Shown in pieces: positions 7,800 through 16,615 of a DNA stretch of 52,754 nt (positions are counted from its first letter, which is position 1; every line of letters starts with the position of its first letter). The notes below the pieces were generated by a model. The model was not told the origin of the DNA. It saw only the letters and a list, made by a program, of their open reading frames with translations, and made no database searches. The position numbers were made by a program, and so were the translations under genes. The stretch is from Patescibacteria group bacterium. Its GTDB lineage: Bacteria; Patescibacteriota; Minisyncoccia; Minisyncoccales; RBG-13-36-15. The stretch is taken from NCBI GenBank assembly GCA_018609195.1, contig JAHCSE010000003.1:1-52754 (forward strand), in the 5' to 3' direction.

Positions 7800-8129
7800 T
7801 TATTTTGGAACAGTTAAATCTTTCATAATTTCTTCTGGAACTGGGGGAGGTTCTTTTGGAGAAGGAGCAGTCAAACTTTCGATTACCTCCGGGGGAACTT
7901 CTTCCATAGCCCCTCTTTTTTCTTCAGGAACAGTTAAATCTTTCAGAATCTCCTCCATTGTTTTTTCTTGAGGTAGAGGAGAAACTTCTGGTTGAGGAGC
8001 TTCTTTTTTTAGAAAAATGAAAATGAAGATTCCCAAAATAACAACAATCCCCACGATAATTAAAATCAAAACCTGAGGAGTGAATTTCCAGCTTTTACCT
8101 AAAGAGACCCCTGGGTTGATGAATTTCAT
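7800..8129 (-). CDS. Small single-pass membrane protein with repeated (E)xI-K/E-x-LTVP units
   Basis: Unrecognised 109-residue protein. A basic N-terminus (MKFINPGVSLGKSWKF) precedes one membrane helix (about 18-40) and a Pro/Glu-rich tail carrying three related units: EEILKDLTVP, EVIESLTAP and EEIMKDLTVPK. It starts the minus-strand envelope gene run (7800-8129, then 5977-7725). Its layout matches the gene at 3561-3890, suggesting two spacer-type envelope proteins flanking the fibre genes. The long repeat-rich region upstream separates it from clpP. Confidence 0.7.
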   Translation of the reverse strand: MKFINPGVSLGKSWKFTPQVLILIIVGIVVILGIFIFIFLKKEAPQPEVSPLPQEKTMEEILKDLTVPEEKRGAMEEVPPEVIESLTAPSPKEPPPVPEEIMKDLTVPK

Positions 8130-8241
8130 TTATTTTATTAACCTTTGACTCGATTGTTTGTTAATCATATCTCAATAAAGAAAATAATAAAATAGTAAGA
8201 CGACAATTTTTAATTATCTTATTTTACTTTAGTAAGCAGAA

Positions 8242-8437
8242 AGTCGCTCATCCTTTTCCAGCCTTGGGCTGGCGCTCCCGAGCACATAACGGTTTATGTG
8301 CTCGGTCGCTTCGGACTCGCTCCCCAGAAACCTCTCGGTTTCTGGCGTTCGCTCCACTCACTGTTTTCCTATACGGGAAAACACCCAGTTTTCCCGACCC
8401 TTTTCTGCTTTTTTGTTAATATTAACAAAAAAGGTAG
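8242..8437 (-). repeat. Structured palindromic element, family 1, copy B
   Basis: About 195 bp made of consecutive hairpins: 8278-8305 (12-bp perfect stem), 8324-8345 (CCAGAAACC/GGTTTCTGG), 8374-8396 (CGGGAAAAC/GTTTTCCCG) and about 8411-8434 (TTTTTTGTTAAT/ATTAACAAAAAA). It shares order, loops and linkers with copies at 49921-50041, 50098-50225 and 50273-50440. It separates two segments that are adjacent at 5752-5827. On the minus strand it is preceded by TTGACA-N17-TATTAA, so it may be transcribed. No credible protein is encoded; together with the terminator it fills the 8130-8498 gap. Confidence 0.75.
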
Positions 8438-8449
8438 CTGTCAACAACA

Positions 8450-8472
8450 AGCCCGCGCTTTTGGCGCGGGCT
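8450..8472 (-). terminator. Terminator of the tig-clpP operon
   Basis: GCCCGCGC/GCGCGGGC stem with a TTTTG loop, 27 bases past the clpP stop, followed on the minus strand by TTGTTGTTGA. Confidence 0.8.
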
Positions 8473-8498
8473 GTTTGAATATTTTTCTTAATTCATTT

Positions 8499-9083
8499 TT
8501 ATCCTTTTTGTTGAATTACCTCATCAATAATGTTATATTCTTTAGCTTCCTCAGCTGATAAATAAAAATCTCGGTCAGTGTCTTTTTCCACTTTTTCTAT
8601 AGGTTGGCCGGTATGGTGAGCTAAAATTCTATTGAGTTTATCTTTAATTTTCACAATTTGCCTCGCAGTAATTTCTATTTCCACTGCCTCACCGGTCACC
8701 CCACCTGCTACCTGGTGGAGTAAAATTTCAGCATTTGGTAATGCAAATCTCTTTCCTTTTTCCCCAGCTGCCAATAGGGTAGCCCCCATTGAACCTGCCA
8801 ACCCAATACAGACTGTGGAAATAGGACACTTGACATATTGCATGGTGTCATAAATTGCTAATCCCGCAGTGACCGATCCCCCGGGGGTGTTAATATAAAG
8901 CTGAATCTCTTTGTTTGGATCTTGGGAAGCCAAAAAAAGCATCTGGGCAATAATTGAATTTGTCATTACATCAATAATGGGGCCAGCTAAAAAGATTATT
9001 CTATCTTTTAAAAGCCGAGAATAGATATCATAGGCCCTTTCTCCATATTGGGTTTTTTCAATAACAGTAGGGATTAAGTTCAT
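8499..9083 (-). CDS. clpP: ATP-dependent Clp protease proteolytic subunit
   Basis: Barrel-forming serine protease that degrades proteins unfolded by Clp ATPases in the cytoplasm. 194 residues, normal length. The catalytic Ser is in GLAGSMGA, the His in LLHQVAGG (the family usually has HQPLGG) and the Asp in the [12 protein letters not shown] region. The start ATG 9083 lies one base after the stop of tig, so the two are one operon with tight coupling, a common bacterial arrangement. No Shine-Dalgarno sequence is seen. A hairpin terminator follows. Confidence 0.97.
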   Translation of the reverse strand: MNLIPTVIEKTQYGERAYDIYSRLLKDRIIFLAGPIIDVMTNSIIAQMLFLASQDPNKEIQLYINTPGGSVTAGLAIYDTMQYVKCPISTVCIGLAGSMGATLLAAGEKGKRFALPNAEILLHQVAGGVTGEAVEIEITARQIVKIKDKLNRILAHHTGQPIEKVEKDTDRDFYLSAEEAKEYNIIDEVIQQKG

Positions 9084-9084
9084 A

Positions 9085-10413
9085 TTACTTTTGAATTAAA
9101 CTTTCAAGTAATTTCAGGACTTTTTCGTTTCTGATTTCTTCTTCATAATAACTTTTTAATTTCCCCAAGTCAAGTTCCTTTTTAGCTTTTTCTATGTCTG
9201 GGAATTTTCTCAATGTTTTATTTATTTCAGTCTTTACCTCTTCCTCGCTAACTTCAATATTTTCGGCTTTGGAAATTTCTCTCAAGATTAGGAAATTTTT
9301 AATCCTTTCTTCTGCCTGAAAGGAATTTTTGACATCCGCTTCTGATTTTTGAACTCTCTTTAAATATTCTTCAAAGCTAATTTTTAATTGGGAAGCTATA
9401 TATTTTTTCAGCATGTCTAACTGACGATTTCTTTCAGCTTCAATCAAGACATCTGGGATCTCCAAATTAATCTCCTTATTTATTCTTTCTAAAACCTCCG
9501 CTCGCATTCTTTGTCGCTCTGAAATTCCCTTTTCCGATTTCAACCCCTCTCTAATATTTTGTTTGAGCGAAGATAGGTCTTCAAATTGGCCTAAGGATTT
9601 TATAAATTGATCAGTGATTTCTGGAAGTTCCATTTTTTTAACAGATTTCATTTTTACTTTAAAATTAACAGTCTTGCCAGCTAACCCCCCACCACTTTTA
9701 GTGCTATTTCCTTGACTAAACCCTTCTTCCTGAAAAGTGGTGGGGGGTTGAAAGTGTTTAGCAGGGAATGTTAAAGAAAAATCTTTCTCCTCACCTGTTT
9801 TCATTCCTTCTAACTTTTTCTCAAAACCAGGGATTAAATTGCCCTGACCTAACAAAAATCCATCTTTTTGAGGATTCCCCATCTCAATCTGCGAGGAACT
9901 GAATTCAATCTCAACAAAATCTCCGACCTTAGCTGCTCTCTCAACCTGACTAAATTTTGCTCGAGATTTTTGAAGCTGGAGGAGGGTTCCCTCAATTTCT
10001 TCCTCTCTGACTTGAATCTCTCTTTTTTTACAGGAAGATGCAACTTTCTTGTAATCTGGTAAATTAACTTCGGGTAAGACAGGAAAGCGAGCCTTAAAAA
10101 TAAGAGGATTGCCCGGGGCCAATTTCAAAATTTTAATCTCGGGTGGGGAAACTGCCTCAATTTTATTTTCCGAAATTACCTGAAGATATTTTTCTTTTAT
10201 TGCGATATTGCCAGCTTCTCTGAAAATCTTATCTTCCCCTATCTCTCGCTTAATAACCTCTTTTGGAATTTTCCCTTCCCGAAAACCATCAATTTTTAAA
10301 TTCTTGCTAAAATCGGCGAAAACTCTTTCAATAAAAATATCCAATTCTTCAACTGGAATCTCGATCTCGATTTCCATCTCTGACTTTGGCAATTTTTCAA
10401 TTTTCGTTTTCAT
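9085..10413 (-). CDS. tig: Trigger factor (ribosome-associated chaperone), with an in-frame palindromic insertion
   Basis: Binds the ribosome exit site and folds nascent chains. 442 residues with the usual three parts: ribosome-binding N-domain (about 1-115, with the signature-region match [16 protein letters not shown]), FKBP-type domain (about 145-260) and the long helical C-domain. Between FPAKHF and LAGKTVNF the FKBP domain carries about 22 extra residues, Gly/Ser/Gln-rich. They are encoded by a 17-bp perfect inverted repeat (9683-9699/9733-9749). The reading frame stays open. It is transcribed with clpP from a leader that contains the two-hairpin element at 10424-10485. Confidence 0.95.
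   Translation of the reverse strand: MKTKIEKLPKSEMEIEIEIPVEELDIFIERVFADFSKNLKIDGFREGKIPKEVIKREIGEDKIFREAGNIAIKEKYLQVISENKIEAVSPPEIKILKLAPGNPLIFKARFPVLPEVNLPDYKKVASSCKKREIQVREEEIEGTLLQLQKSRAKFSQVERAAKVGDFVEIEFSSSQIEMGNPQKDGFLLGQGNLIPGFEKKLEGMKTGEEKDFSLTFPAKHFQPPTTFQEEGFSQGNSTKSGGGLAGKTVNFKVKMKSVKKMELPEITDQFIKSLGQFEDLSSLKQNIREGLKSEKGISERQRMRAEVLERINKEINLEIPDVLIEAERNRQLDMLKKYIASQLKISFEEYLKRVQKSEADVKNSFQAEERIKNFLILREISKAENIEVSEEEVKTEINKTLRKFPDIEKAKKELDLGKLKSYYEEEIRNEKVLKLLESLIQK
9683..9749. repeat. Perfect 17-bp inverted repeat inserted in the FKBP domain of tig
   Basis: AACCCCCCACCACTTTT (9683-9699) and AAAAGTGGTGGGGGGTT (9733-9749), loop 33 nt. It coincides with the extra segment not found in ordinary trigger factors. 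Confidence 0.85.
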
Positions 10414-10423
10414 AAATTCCTAC

Positions 10424-10485
10424 CCCGAACTAGAGCAAAGCTCAGTTCGGGACTAGTCCCGCACCGAACTTCGTTCCGGTGCGGG
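10424..10485. repeat. Two-hairpin element, family 2, in the tig leader
   Basis: Stem CCCGAACT/AGTTCGGG with loop AGAGCAAAGCTC, linker ACTAGT, then stem CCCGCACC/GGTGCGGG. The same order, loop and linker occur at 45104-45167 ahead of dnaA, but there the first stem is CCAGCACC/GGTGCTGG. It fills most of the 10414-10516 gap. Confidence 0.8.
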
Positions 10486-10516
10486 GCAAATTACGAATAT
10501 GCAAATCGGCCAATGT

Positions 10517-12499
10517 CTAAACTAAAAATCCGACAATTAACAGAGCTACGATATTCAAAACCTTGATCATCGGATTTATAGCTGGACCTGCCGTATCTTT
10601 GTAAGGATCGCCGACTGTATCTCCAATGACTGCTGATTGATGGGCAAAAGAACCTTTCCCTCCTAAATTTCCCTCTTCAATATATTTTTTCGCATTATCC
10701 CAGGCTGCTCCTCCTGTAGTCATTGAAATTGCTACAAAAAGACCAGTGATAATTGATCCTATTAAAAGTCCTCCCAAAGCTTCAGGCCCCAAAATAAAGC
10801 CAACTAATATGGGGAAAAAAACTGGGAGTAGGGCAGGGAGAATCATCTCTTTTAAAGCAGCTTTCGTGACAATATCTACGCATTTTCCATATTCAGCTTT
10901 TGCTTTCCCCTCTATTAAACCTTTGATTTCAAGAAATTGCCTTCTCACCTCCTCAACCACTTTGGAAGCTGTTTTCGAAACTGCCTCCATTACGAGAGCG
11001 CCAAAAAAGTAAGGTAATAATCCTCCGAGTAATAAACCAATTAAAACCTTATGATTTTCTAAGAGAAATTTAGCCTCTAAACCTAAACCTTGAAGTTCCT
11101 GGCGATAGACAGAAAAAAGGACGAGAGCAGCTAAACCAGCTGAAGCAATAGCATAGGCTTTAGTTATGGCTTTCGTCGTATTACCTGCTGCATCTAAAGG
11201 GTCGGTCACCTTTCTGACCTTTTCCGAGAGATTGGCCATTTCAGCAATACCTGAGGCATTATCCGTAATTGGGCCATAAGAATCTAAAGCTATAATTATG
11301 CCAGCTAAGGAGAGCATAGCAATGGCAGCAATTCCTAGACCGTACATTCCCCCCATCCAAAAGCTAATTAAGATTCCAAAGGAAATGAGAATAATTGGGG
11401 GGGCAGTGGATCTCATTCCCACTGCCAATCCAGTGATAATATTTATGGCAGGCCCTGTTTCTGAAGCTTCTGCAATTGATCTCACAGGTTTGAATTTTTT
11501 GGAGGTAAAGTAGTAAGTGATTAAAAAAATCCCTCCGGCGATTGCCAATCCCATCAGGGCTGGAATATAAAGAGAGAGAGTTTGAAGATCAAGAGATGGA
11601 GCCGATCTTTTAATGAAAGGATAAAAACCAATAGCAGATAGCACAGCTGACCCTACTAAACCCTTACTCAAAGCCATCATGATATTTTCCTTCTTTCCCA
11701 ACTTAACAAAGAAAACAGAAATAACTGAAGCTAAAATAGCAATTGAGGCTAAAAAGAGAGGCAAAAGAATAGCGTCTGGCTTTCCAGGAAAAAGCAGCGC
11801 CCCCAACAACATAGCTGCAATTAAGGTGATAGCGTATGTTTCAAATAGGTCAGCTGCCATTCCAGCTACATCTCCAACATTATCTCCAACTTGGTCAGCA
11901 ATGACGGCGGGATTTCGAGGGTCGTCTTCTGGAATTCCTTTCTCAATTTTTCCTACCAAATCTGCCCCAATGTCGGCGGCTTTCGTGTAAATTCCTCCTC
12001 CTAATCGAGCAAAAACTGAAATTAAACTCCCTCCAAAACCCAAGGCCACTAAAGCTTTTAAATCCTGAGTTAGAAAATAAAAACCAGCCACTGCCAATAA
12101 ACCCAGTCCAACTACCAAAAGCCCAGTGATAGCTCCTCCTCGAAACGCTAAATTAAAAGCGGGAATTAACCCCCTTTTCGCAGCCTCTACTACTTTCACA
12201 TTGGCCTGAGTGGAAACCATCATTCCGATGAAACCTGATATCGCCGAAAATCCGGCTCCGATTAAAAAACCAAGGGCAGTTTTAAAGTTAATTCCTATTA
12301 AAAGGATTACAAATACAAAAATAGCTACCAGAAAGATAGTAAGATATTGCCTTCTCAAATAAGTAAGCGCTCCTTCCCGAATAGCTAAAGATATCTCAAT
12401 TTGTTTTCCGGAACCTGAAGGAGCTTTTTGAACCATCCGTATTAAAAAGAAGGCAAAGAGTATGGTGAAGAGAGAAACAAAAATTGGTAAAAACAACAT
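10517..12499 (-). CDS. hppA: Membrane-bound proton-translocating pyrophosphatase, K+-independent type
   Basis: Hydrolyses pyrophosphate and pumps H+ across the membrane. 660 residues with about 15-16 membrane helices. Signature motifs: [37 protein letters not shown] and the C-terminal [18 protein letters not shown]. The segment [15 protein letters not shown] has Lys at the position that is Ala in K+-dependent enzymes and Thr three residues on, which marks the K+-independent H+-pumping class. It follows nusA after 22 bases on the same strand and is probably cotranscribed. In a fermentative, energy-limited cell it would recover energy from biosynthetic PPi. Identification firm; ion specificity by motif. 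Confidence 0.96.
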   Translation of the reverse strand: MLFLPIFVSLFTILFAFFLIRMVQKAPSGSGKQIEISLAIREGALTYLRRQYLTIFLVAIFVFVILLIGINFKTALGFLIGAGFSAISGFIGMMVSTQANVKVVEAAKRGLIPAFNLAFRGGAITGLLVVGLGLLAVAGFYFLTQDLKALVALGFGGSLISVFARLGGGIYTKAADIGADLVGKIEKGIPEDDPRNPAVIADQVGDNVGDVAGMAADLFETYAITLIAAMLLGALLFPGKPDAILLPLFLASIAILASVISVFFVKLGKKENIMMALSKGLVGSAVLSAIGFYPFIKRSAPSLDLQTLSLYIPALMGLAIAGGIFLITYYFTSKKFKPVRSIAEASETGPAINIITGLAVGMRSTAPPIILISFGILISFWMGGMYGLGIAAIAMLSLAGIIIALDSYGPITDNASGIAEMANLSEKVRKVTDPLDAAGNTTKAITKAYAIASAGLAALVLFSVYRQELQGLGLEAKFLLENHKVLIGLLLGGLLPYFFGALVMEAVSKTASKVVEEVRRQFLEIKGLIEGKAKAEYGKCVDIVTKAALKEMILPALLPVFFPILVGFILGPEALGGLLIGSIITGLFVAISMTTGGAAWDNAKKYIEEGNLGGKGSFAHQSAVIGDTVGDPYKDTAGPAINPMIKVLNIVALLIVGFLV

Positions 12500-12521
12500 A
12501 ATTTTAGTAGCCTCAATGATT

Positions 12522-13730
12522 TTATTTTTTAGCTTTTTTTGTTTTCTTTTTAGTTTCTTTTTTCTCTACAACCTCCGTTTCTTTTTCTTCCTCGGCTCTC
12601 TCTGGGCCCCTAACGTCTATTTTCCAACCAGTCAGTTTTGCAGCTAACCGCACATTCTGACCATCTCTGCCAATGGCCAATGACAATTGATCTTCAGGAC
12701 AAATAACCAAGGCCTTATTTTTTGGTAAAATCTTAACTTCTTCAATTTTTGCTGGGGAAAGGGAATTTTTAATATATTTTTCTGGTTCTTCTGAATATTC
12801 GATGATGTCTATTTTTTCTCCCCCTAGTTCATTAATCACAGCCATCACCCTCGTCCCCCTCTGACCAACCATTGAACCGATAGGGTCAATTCTCTCTTGG
12901 GTAGATATAACAGAAATTTTAGACCTGGAGCCTGGTTCTCTCGCAATGGATTTGATTTGAACCAGGTCTTGGGAAATTTCAGGAACCTCTAACTCAAAAA
13001 GTTTGGAAATTATTTTTGGATAGGCCCGAGAGAGAAAAATAAGTGGTCCCCGAGGAGTATTCTCTGCCTTTAAAATATAGACCTTTAACCTCTGGCCGGG
13101 TCGATAAAATTCCCCTCTCACTTGTTCCTCTTTAGATAATAATCCCAGAGTTTTTCCAATGTCTAAAAAGACATTTTTCCCTTCAATCCTCTGAACTATT
13201 CCCGAAATTATCTCCCCTTCTTTCGCTTTATATTCTTCAAAAATTGTATCTCTCTCTGCTTCTCTGATTCTTTGTAAAATTACTTGTTTTGCAGTTTGGG
13301 CTGCAATTCGACCATAATCTTCCTGGGTCTCCAAAGGGATTTCTAACTCTTCGTTGGTTTTAATCTTAGGATTTATTTTCTTGGCATCAGATATGAGAAT
13401 GTGTTTCTCTGGATTAAAACGGATTTTCTCCTTGCCCTCCGTAGCCTTGGCGAAGGAGGATTTCTCTATTTCCCTTTCCTTTTCTTTTTTCCCCTCCAGC
13501 TCCGTTTCAGTCAAAATCATTGATTTTTCCACTACCAACTTCACCTGCCAAAATTTAACCTGGCCGGTGTCCGGTTCTAACTTGGCTTTAATCATCTGTC
13601 CTTTTTTCCCATAATCTTTTTTATAGGCAGCAGAAATTGCCTGTTCAATGATATCTCGCACTCTTTCAGGAGAAATACCCTTTTCTTCTGCAATCTGGGT
13701 TATGGCTGAAGTAAAAGATTTTAAATCCAT
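12522..13730 (-). CDS. nusA: Transcription termination/antitermination factor NusA
   Basis: Binds RNA polymerase and nascent RNA to control pausing and termination. 402 residues: N-terminal polymerase-binding domain (about 1-165), S1 domain ([20 protein letters not shown]), KH1 ([19 protein letters not shown]) and KH2 ([18 protein letters not shown]), then a Lys/Glu tail; the C-terminal acidic repeats of some proteobacterial NusA are absent. The N-domain carries an extra [12 protein letters not shown] segment encoded by a small imperfect palindrome (13428-13461). ATG 13730 follows a hairpin-bearing leader and a consensus promoter (13794-13822). Confidence 0.97.
   Translation of the reverse strand: MDLKSFTSAITQIAEEKGISPERVRDIIEQAISAAYKKDYGKKGQMIKAKLEPDTGQVKFWQVKLVVEKSMILTETELEGKKEKEREIEKSSFAKATEGKEKIRFNPEKHILISDAKKINPKIKTNEELEIPLETQEDYGRIAAQTAKQVILQRIREAERDTIFEEYKAKEGEIISGIVQRIEGKNVFLDIGKTLGLLSKEEQVRGEFYRPGQRLKVYILKAENTPRGPLIFLSRAYPKIISKLFELEVPEISQDLVQIKSIAREPGSRSKISVISTQERIDPIGSMVGQRGTRVMAVINELGGEKIDIIEYSEEPEKYIKNSLSPAKIEEVKILPKNKALVICPEDQLSLAIGRDGQNVRLAAKLTGWKIDVRGPERAEEEKETEVVEKKETKKKTKKAKK
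13428..13461. repeat. Short palindromic insertion in nusA encoding [10 protein letters not shown]
   Basis: CTCCTTGCCCTCCGTAGCC followed by TTGGCGAAGGAGGA forms an imperfect hairpin. A homologous unit with the same flank (CTCCTTGCCCTCC) sits at 19597-19627 in the coiled-coil gene, encoding PSAAEAMEGKEK. Confidence 0.7.
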
Positions 13731-13745
13731 GATTTATAAAAATAA

Positions 13746-13765
13746 TGTCCGTTTTCCAACGGACA
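13746..13765 (-). promoter_or_regulatory. Leader hairpin of nusA
   Basis: TGTCCGTT/AACGGACA, 8-bp perfect stem with TTCC loop, between the promoter and the nusA ATG. On the minus strand it is followed by TTATTTTTATA, so an attenuator is possible. Confidence 0.5.
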
Positions 13766-13793
13766 AAAATTAAGAATCCAAGCTTCAATTACT

Positions 13794-13822
13794 ATTGTAA
13801 TCCCACAATAAAAGTTTGTCAA
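13794..13822 (-). promoter_or_regulatory. Promoter of the nusA-hppA operon
   Basis: On the minus strand TTGACA (13817-13822), 17-bp spacer, TACAAT (13794-13799). About 64 bases ahead of the nusA ATG. Confidence 0.75.
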
Positions 13823-13877
13823 CTCTTTTAGTTGAAGCAATGAGAACCCAGAAGACTCTATTTCGTTTTACTTTGTA

Positions 13878-15110
13878 CTATGACTTGCCGCAATTGGGGC
13901 AGAATTTAAAGTCGATGAATTTACCTTGGCCACAAGATGGACACTTCTCAATTAAAGAACTGCCACAACCAGCGCAAAATCTTTTCGTAAACTCAACCGG
14001 TGTTTCACAGTAAGGACATCTTTTGGCTTTCAGTCTTCGCAATTTTACTCTTTGAGGCGCGTATATTCTCCTTTGCAAAAGATACACCGCCCCACCGAAT
14101 ACAACAATCGCAAGAAACATTCCAAAATAGAAAATGAGGACTCTGAATATCAATAAAGCCCCAGCTAGCTGTAAAATAATTGCAATAAGATCAGCTAAAA
14201 ATGAAGCCCAGAAATAAATAATAAGATTTCTTGCGACAAGGATTGCACCAACGAAAACTACGGGTAAAAGAATGATCGTATGGGGACTATTTTTCCGAAG
14301 AAGTCTGAAATAAAACCAAACCGATGCTACAAAAAATGGCAGGGCAAAGAGCATTTCAAGTAAGAATACCCAAAATTTGTAGCCAGCCCAACTTCTATTG
14401 TAAAGGTCGATGGCTTTGTTGATTTTACTAACAAGAATGGTCTCTTTATCCCTCAATTCCGCCGCGAGCTGGTTTAAAGTAGCTTGCTGTTTCGCAAGGT
14501 TTTGGGAAAGAGATTTTTCTTGTTTTTGTAGAGCTTGTAATTCTTGACGCAGCTCTTCTGGGGTTTTGCCAACCGGCGGTTGCCCAGCTGTAACTTCTCT
14601 TAAGCTGGTATTGTATTCCTTTTCCTTATTTAAAATCTGGGTTTGAAGCTGAGAAAGTTGTCTCTGAAGTGGTTCAATGGTGCTGCGTGAAAAATTGTCT
14701 TTTTCCTGCCAGATGAGTTGGGCATCCTTGTAATCTGAGGACACCCCGGCTTCTTTTTCATATTGTGAAAAAACACAAGTTCGTAAAACCTGTGTTCGAG
14801 GCCTATCATCATATGTTCGAGGCCTATCATCATATTTTAATCTGTCATCATACTTTAAATAGTCACCCTTATATCGTTCAATATGATTTAACCTCCCTTC
14901 TCGATAATAACCCAGAGAGCAATCAGAGATTCTTTCTGGTCTTTCTGGTATTTCTCCTAAGTCAGAAAGGCCAGCCCAGCCAAAGTAAAGTAAAACAATA
15001 GCCAGAATAATTAAAAGGATCCGTCCCAACAAGGGAGTTTTTTGCTCTTCTGGCTCAAAACCAATAGTCTCCTGGTTTTCATCTTGCTTTTTTTTAAACC
15101 AAAGGGTCAT
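13878..15110 (-). CDS. Multi-pass membrane protein with coiled coil and C-terminal double zinc ribbon
   Basis: Function unknown. 410 residues: polar N-terminus, one membrane helix (about 28-47), a periplasmic segment with short tandem repeats (KYDDRLKYDDRPRTYDDRPR), a coiled coil (about 140-230), then three or four helices (about 240-355). It ends in two CxxC...CxxC zinc ribbons (CPYCETPVEF...FCAGC and CPSCGQGKF...FCPNC). The ribbons would lie in the cytoplasm and may bind nucleic acid or protein. The start ATG 15110 is only about 12 bases from a TATAAT box, so its mRNA is nearly leaderless. Confidence 0.75.
   Translation of the reverse strand: MTLWFKKKQDENQETIGFEPEEQKTPLLGRILLIILAIVLLYFGWAGLSDLGEIPERPERISDCSLGYYREGRLNHIERYKGDYLKYDDRLKYDDRPRTYDDRPRTQVLRTCVFSQYEKEAGVSSDYKDAQLIWQEKDNFSRSTIEPLQRQLSQLQTQILNKEKEYNTSLREVTAGQPPVGKTPEELRQELQALQKQEKSLSQNLAKQQATLNQLAAELRDKETILVSKINKAIDLYNRSWAGYKFWVFLLEMLFALPFFVASVWFYFRLLRKNSPHTIILLPVVFVGAILVARNLIIYFWASFLADLIAIILQLAGALLIFRVLIFYFGMFLAIVVFGGAVYLLQRRIYAPQRVKLRRLKAKRCPYCETPVEFTKRFCAGCGSSLIEKCPSCGQGKFIDFKFCPNCGKS
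14794..14835. repeat. Two perfect 21-bp tandem repeats (YDDRPRT units)
   Basis: 14794-14814 and 14815-14835 are identical; degenerate further units continue to about 14853. The unit length is a multiple of three, so the frame is kept. Confidence 0.85.
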
Positions 15111-15121
15111 ATTACAATTTT

Positions 15122-15127
15122 ATTATA
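15122..15127 (-). promoter_or_regulatory. -10 box (TATAAT) of the zinc-ribbon membrane protein gene
   Basis: TATAAT on the minus strand with an ATGGCA -35-like box 17 bp upstream. The predicted start of transcription is about 6 bases from the ATG at 15110. Confidence 0.55.
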
Positions 15128-15159
15128 ATAAAAGTGGGAATATATGCCATCGGGGAAAA

Positions 15160-15552
15160 CTAAGATTCAGAGACAACATTTTCTAAATGCCAGATTTTGG
15201 CTTTTTGGGAATTAGAATCAATTTTGAGAGCAATAACATCAATTTGCCACGGGCGACCAAATAATTTCTTTTCCAAAAGATAGAATTCGGCAGCTTTGAT
15301 TATCTTTTTTTGTTTCAAGAAATCAACTTTGTCTTGAGGTAAAAAAGTTGAATTTAAATTTCTAGCCAGAGTCTTCACTTCAATAAATGTAATAATCTTT
15401 TCTTTTTGAGCTATAATATCAATCTCAGTTTTACCTAAATCAGCAAATTGAGGAACATAATTTTTAGCTAAAATCCGATAACCCTTCTTTTTTAAATAAT
15501 CAATAGCAATTCTCTCTCCTAAATCCCCCAATTTTTTAGTTGAAAAACTCAT
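15160..15552 (-). CDS. yraN: UPF0102 / YraN-family putative endonuclease
   Basis: 130-residue protein with the family pattern LGERIAIDYLKKKGYRILAK, then GKTEIDIIAQ and FIEVKT. The E-x(n)-D-x(n)-ExK arrangement is the PD-(D/E)xK nuclease core. The substrate is unknown; a role in DNA repair or recombination is usually assumed. It lies between tRNA-Ala and the zinc-ribbon protein gene on the same strand. The start ATG 15552 gives normal family length. Confidence 0.9.
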   Translation of the reverse strand: MSFSTKKLGDLGERIAIDYLKKKGYRILAKNYVPQFADLGKTEIDIIAQKEKIITFIEVKTLARNLNSTFLPQDKVDFLKQKKIIKAAEFYLLEKKLFGRPWQIDVIALKIDSNSQKAKIWHLENVVSES

Positions 15553-15585
15553 CTTAAAAATTACTTTTTAATTTTGGAGAGTTAG

Positions 15586-15657
15586 TGGACCCGGTGGGAA
15601 TCGAACCCACGATCTCAGCTATGCGAAAGCTGTGTTCTACCACTAAACTACAGGCCC
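15586..15657 (-). tRNA. tRNA-Ala (anticodon CGC)
   Basis: The minus-strand acceptor GGGCCTG pairs with CGGGTCC and includes a G3-U70 wobble, the alanine identity element. The anticodon arm CAGCT-TTCGCAT-AGCTG gives CGC. The T loop is TTCGATT. The stop codon of the endonuclease-like gene upstream lies inside its first bases. Confidence 0.93.
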
Positions 15658-16538
15658 AAATTGCTAAACTCGCTTTTTAATTTTTGATCAAGACAAACTT
15701 CGGGATAAAGATCCCAGGGATAGATTTCAATGAGCTGAATATTGTGCTTACGACAGAGGTCTCTTTTTTTCTGTATAGCGCGATCATAACGAGGGCTATC
15801 TTTCGCAAGACCAAAATATTCAATAAACGCGCCTTTCTGGATACTCCAATCAGCTTTATGATTTGTCCCTGGATACGGTACGTTCTTTATGTGGAAAATT
15901 CTATGATTTGTAAGCCAATTGTCAATGATAGCTTCAGAAATAGAATCACATAAATGTCCGTCTAGCGCTTTTGTGTTCACGCGTTTATACATACGTTGAC
16001 TATGTGAACGATTTGGTTTAAGTCCTGCAGCAATAACAGCGTTATTCCAAGAACCAAAAGAGCGGATGCATGAGTCAACTATATTCTTTAACTCCCGTTT
16101 TGCTGGAACTCTTTTTAATTCATGATCAGTTAACCTTATTATATCTATAAGATCTTGGACAGTATATCTTTTCATCGCCATCGATTTGCATTTTTTAGAA
16201 CAATACTTCGCGTCTCTTGTAAATCGTTTATCACATAGAGTATTTGCACAAACCTTAAATCCCGGTCCTCTTCTAGGAAATTTCCGATTATTCACCTTAG
16301 CCGCACAAGATTTGGAACAATAGTTATGAAGAGAAATCGCTTTTTGGCTTCTTATGAAATGTTGGCCACAAAGGACGTTTTCGCAAATTAATTGTTGTTT
16401 TCTTGTTTTATATCTACCTTCGCATTCTCTCGAGCAATAAAAATTATGTCCAAGTTTATTGTTTTCATTGACGCGTCGCGTATCTCGATATATAGAATTT
16501 CCGCAAAGTTTACAAAAAACTTTGTGTAATTGAGGCAT
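15648..16538 (-). CDS. Zinc-finger protein with Vsr/EDxHD-like endonuclease domain, probable selfish endonuclease
   Basis: 296 residues, unnamed. The N-terminal third has several CxxC...CSxxC zinc-binding clusters (FCKLCG...FYCSREC, ENVLCG...NYCSKSC, ANTLCD...KYCSKKC). Next is a helical segment ending GSWNNAVIAAGL, as in DNA-binding repeats of homing enzymes. The C-terminal domain has HKADWSI, GAFIEYFGL and IQKKRDLCRKHNIQLIEIYP, a PD-(D/E)xK-type nuclease layout like Vsr and EDxHD homing endonucleases. It is wedged between a tRNA-like fragment and tRNA-Ala, with its TAG stop inside the tRNA-Ala 5' end. Nuclease activity is inferred. Confidence 0.7.
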   Translation of the reverse strand: MPQLHKVFCKLCGNSIYRDTRRVNENNKLGHNFYCSRECEGRYKTRKQQLICENVLCGQHFIRSQKAISLHNYCSKSCAAKVNNRKFPRRGPGFKVCANTLCDKRFTRDAKYCSKKCKSMAMKRYTVQDLIDIIRLTDHELKRVPAKRELKNIVDSCIRSFGSWNNAVIAAGLKPNRSHSQRMYKRVNTKALDGHLCDSISEAIIDNWLTNHRIFHIKNVPYPGTNHKADWSIQKGAFIEYFGLAKDSPRYDRAIQKKRDLCRKHNIQLIEIYPWDLYPEVCLDQKLKSEFSNLGL

Positions 16539-16555
16539 TTAATTAGAAAATATAT

Positions 16556-16604
16556 TGGTGCAGCCGGATTCGCACCAGCAATCTCCGCGTCCTCCCCCCA
16601 CACC
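16556..16604 (-). pseudogene. tRNA-like fragment: acceptor stem plus T arm only
   Basis: On the minus strand GGTGTGG (16598-16604) can pair with CTGCACC (16557-16563), and GCTGG-TGCGAAT-CCGGC forms a T arm. Only about 18 bases lie between acceptor and T arm, so D and anticodon arms are missing. It ends 17 bases before the endonuclease-like gene and starts 11 bases after tRNA-Pro, suggesting a tRNA destroyed by insertion or deletion. Confidence 0.5.
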
Positions 16605-16615
16605 AAAGTTAACTT

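Noticed and set aside
8296-8558. Plus-strand ORFs across element B and the clpP end
   Set aside because: They lie in the palindromic element and overlap clpP; no protein-like composition.
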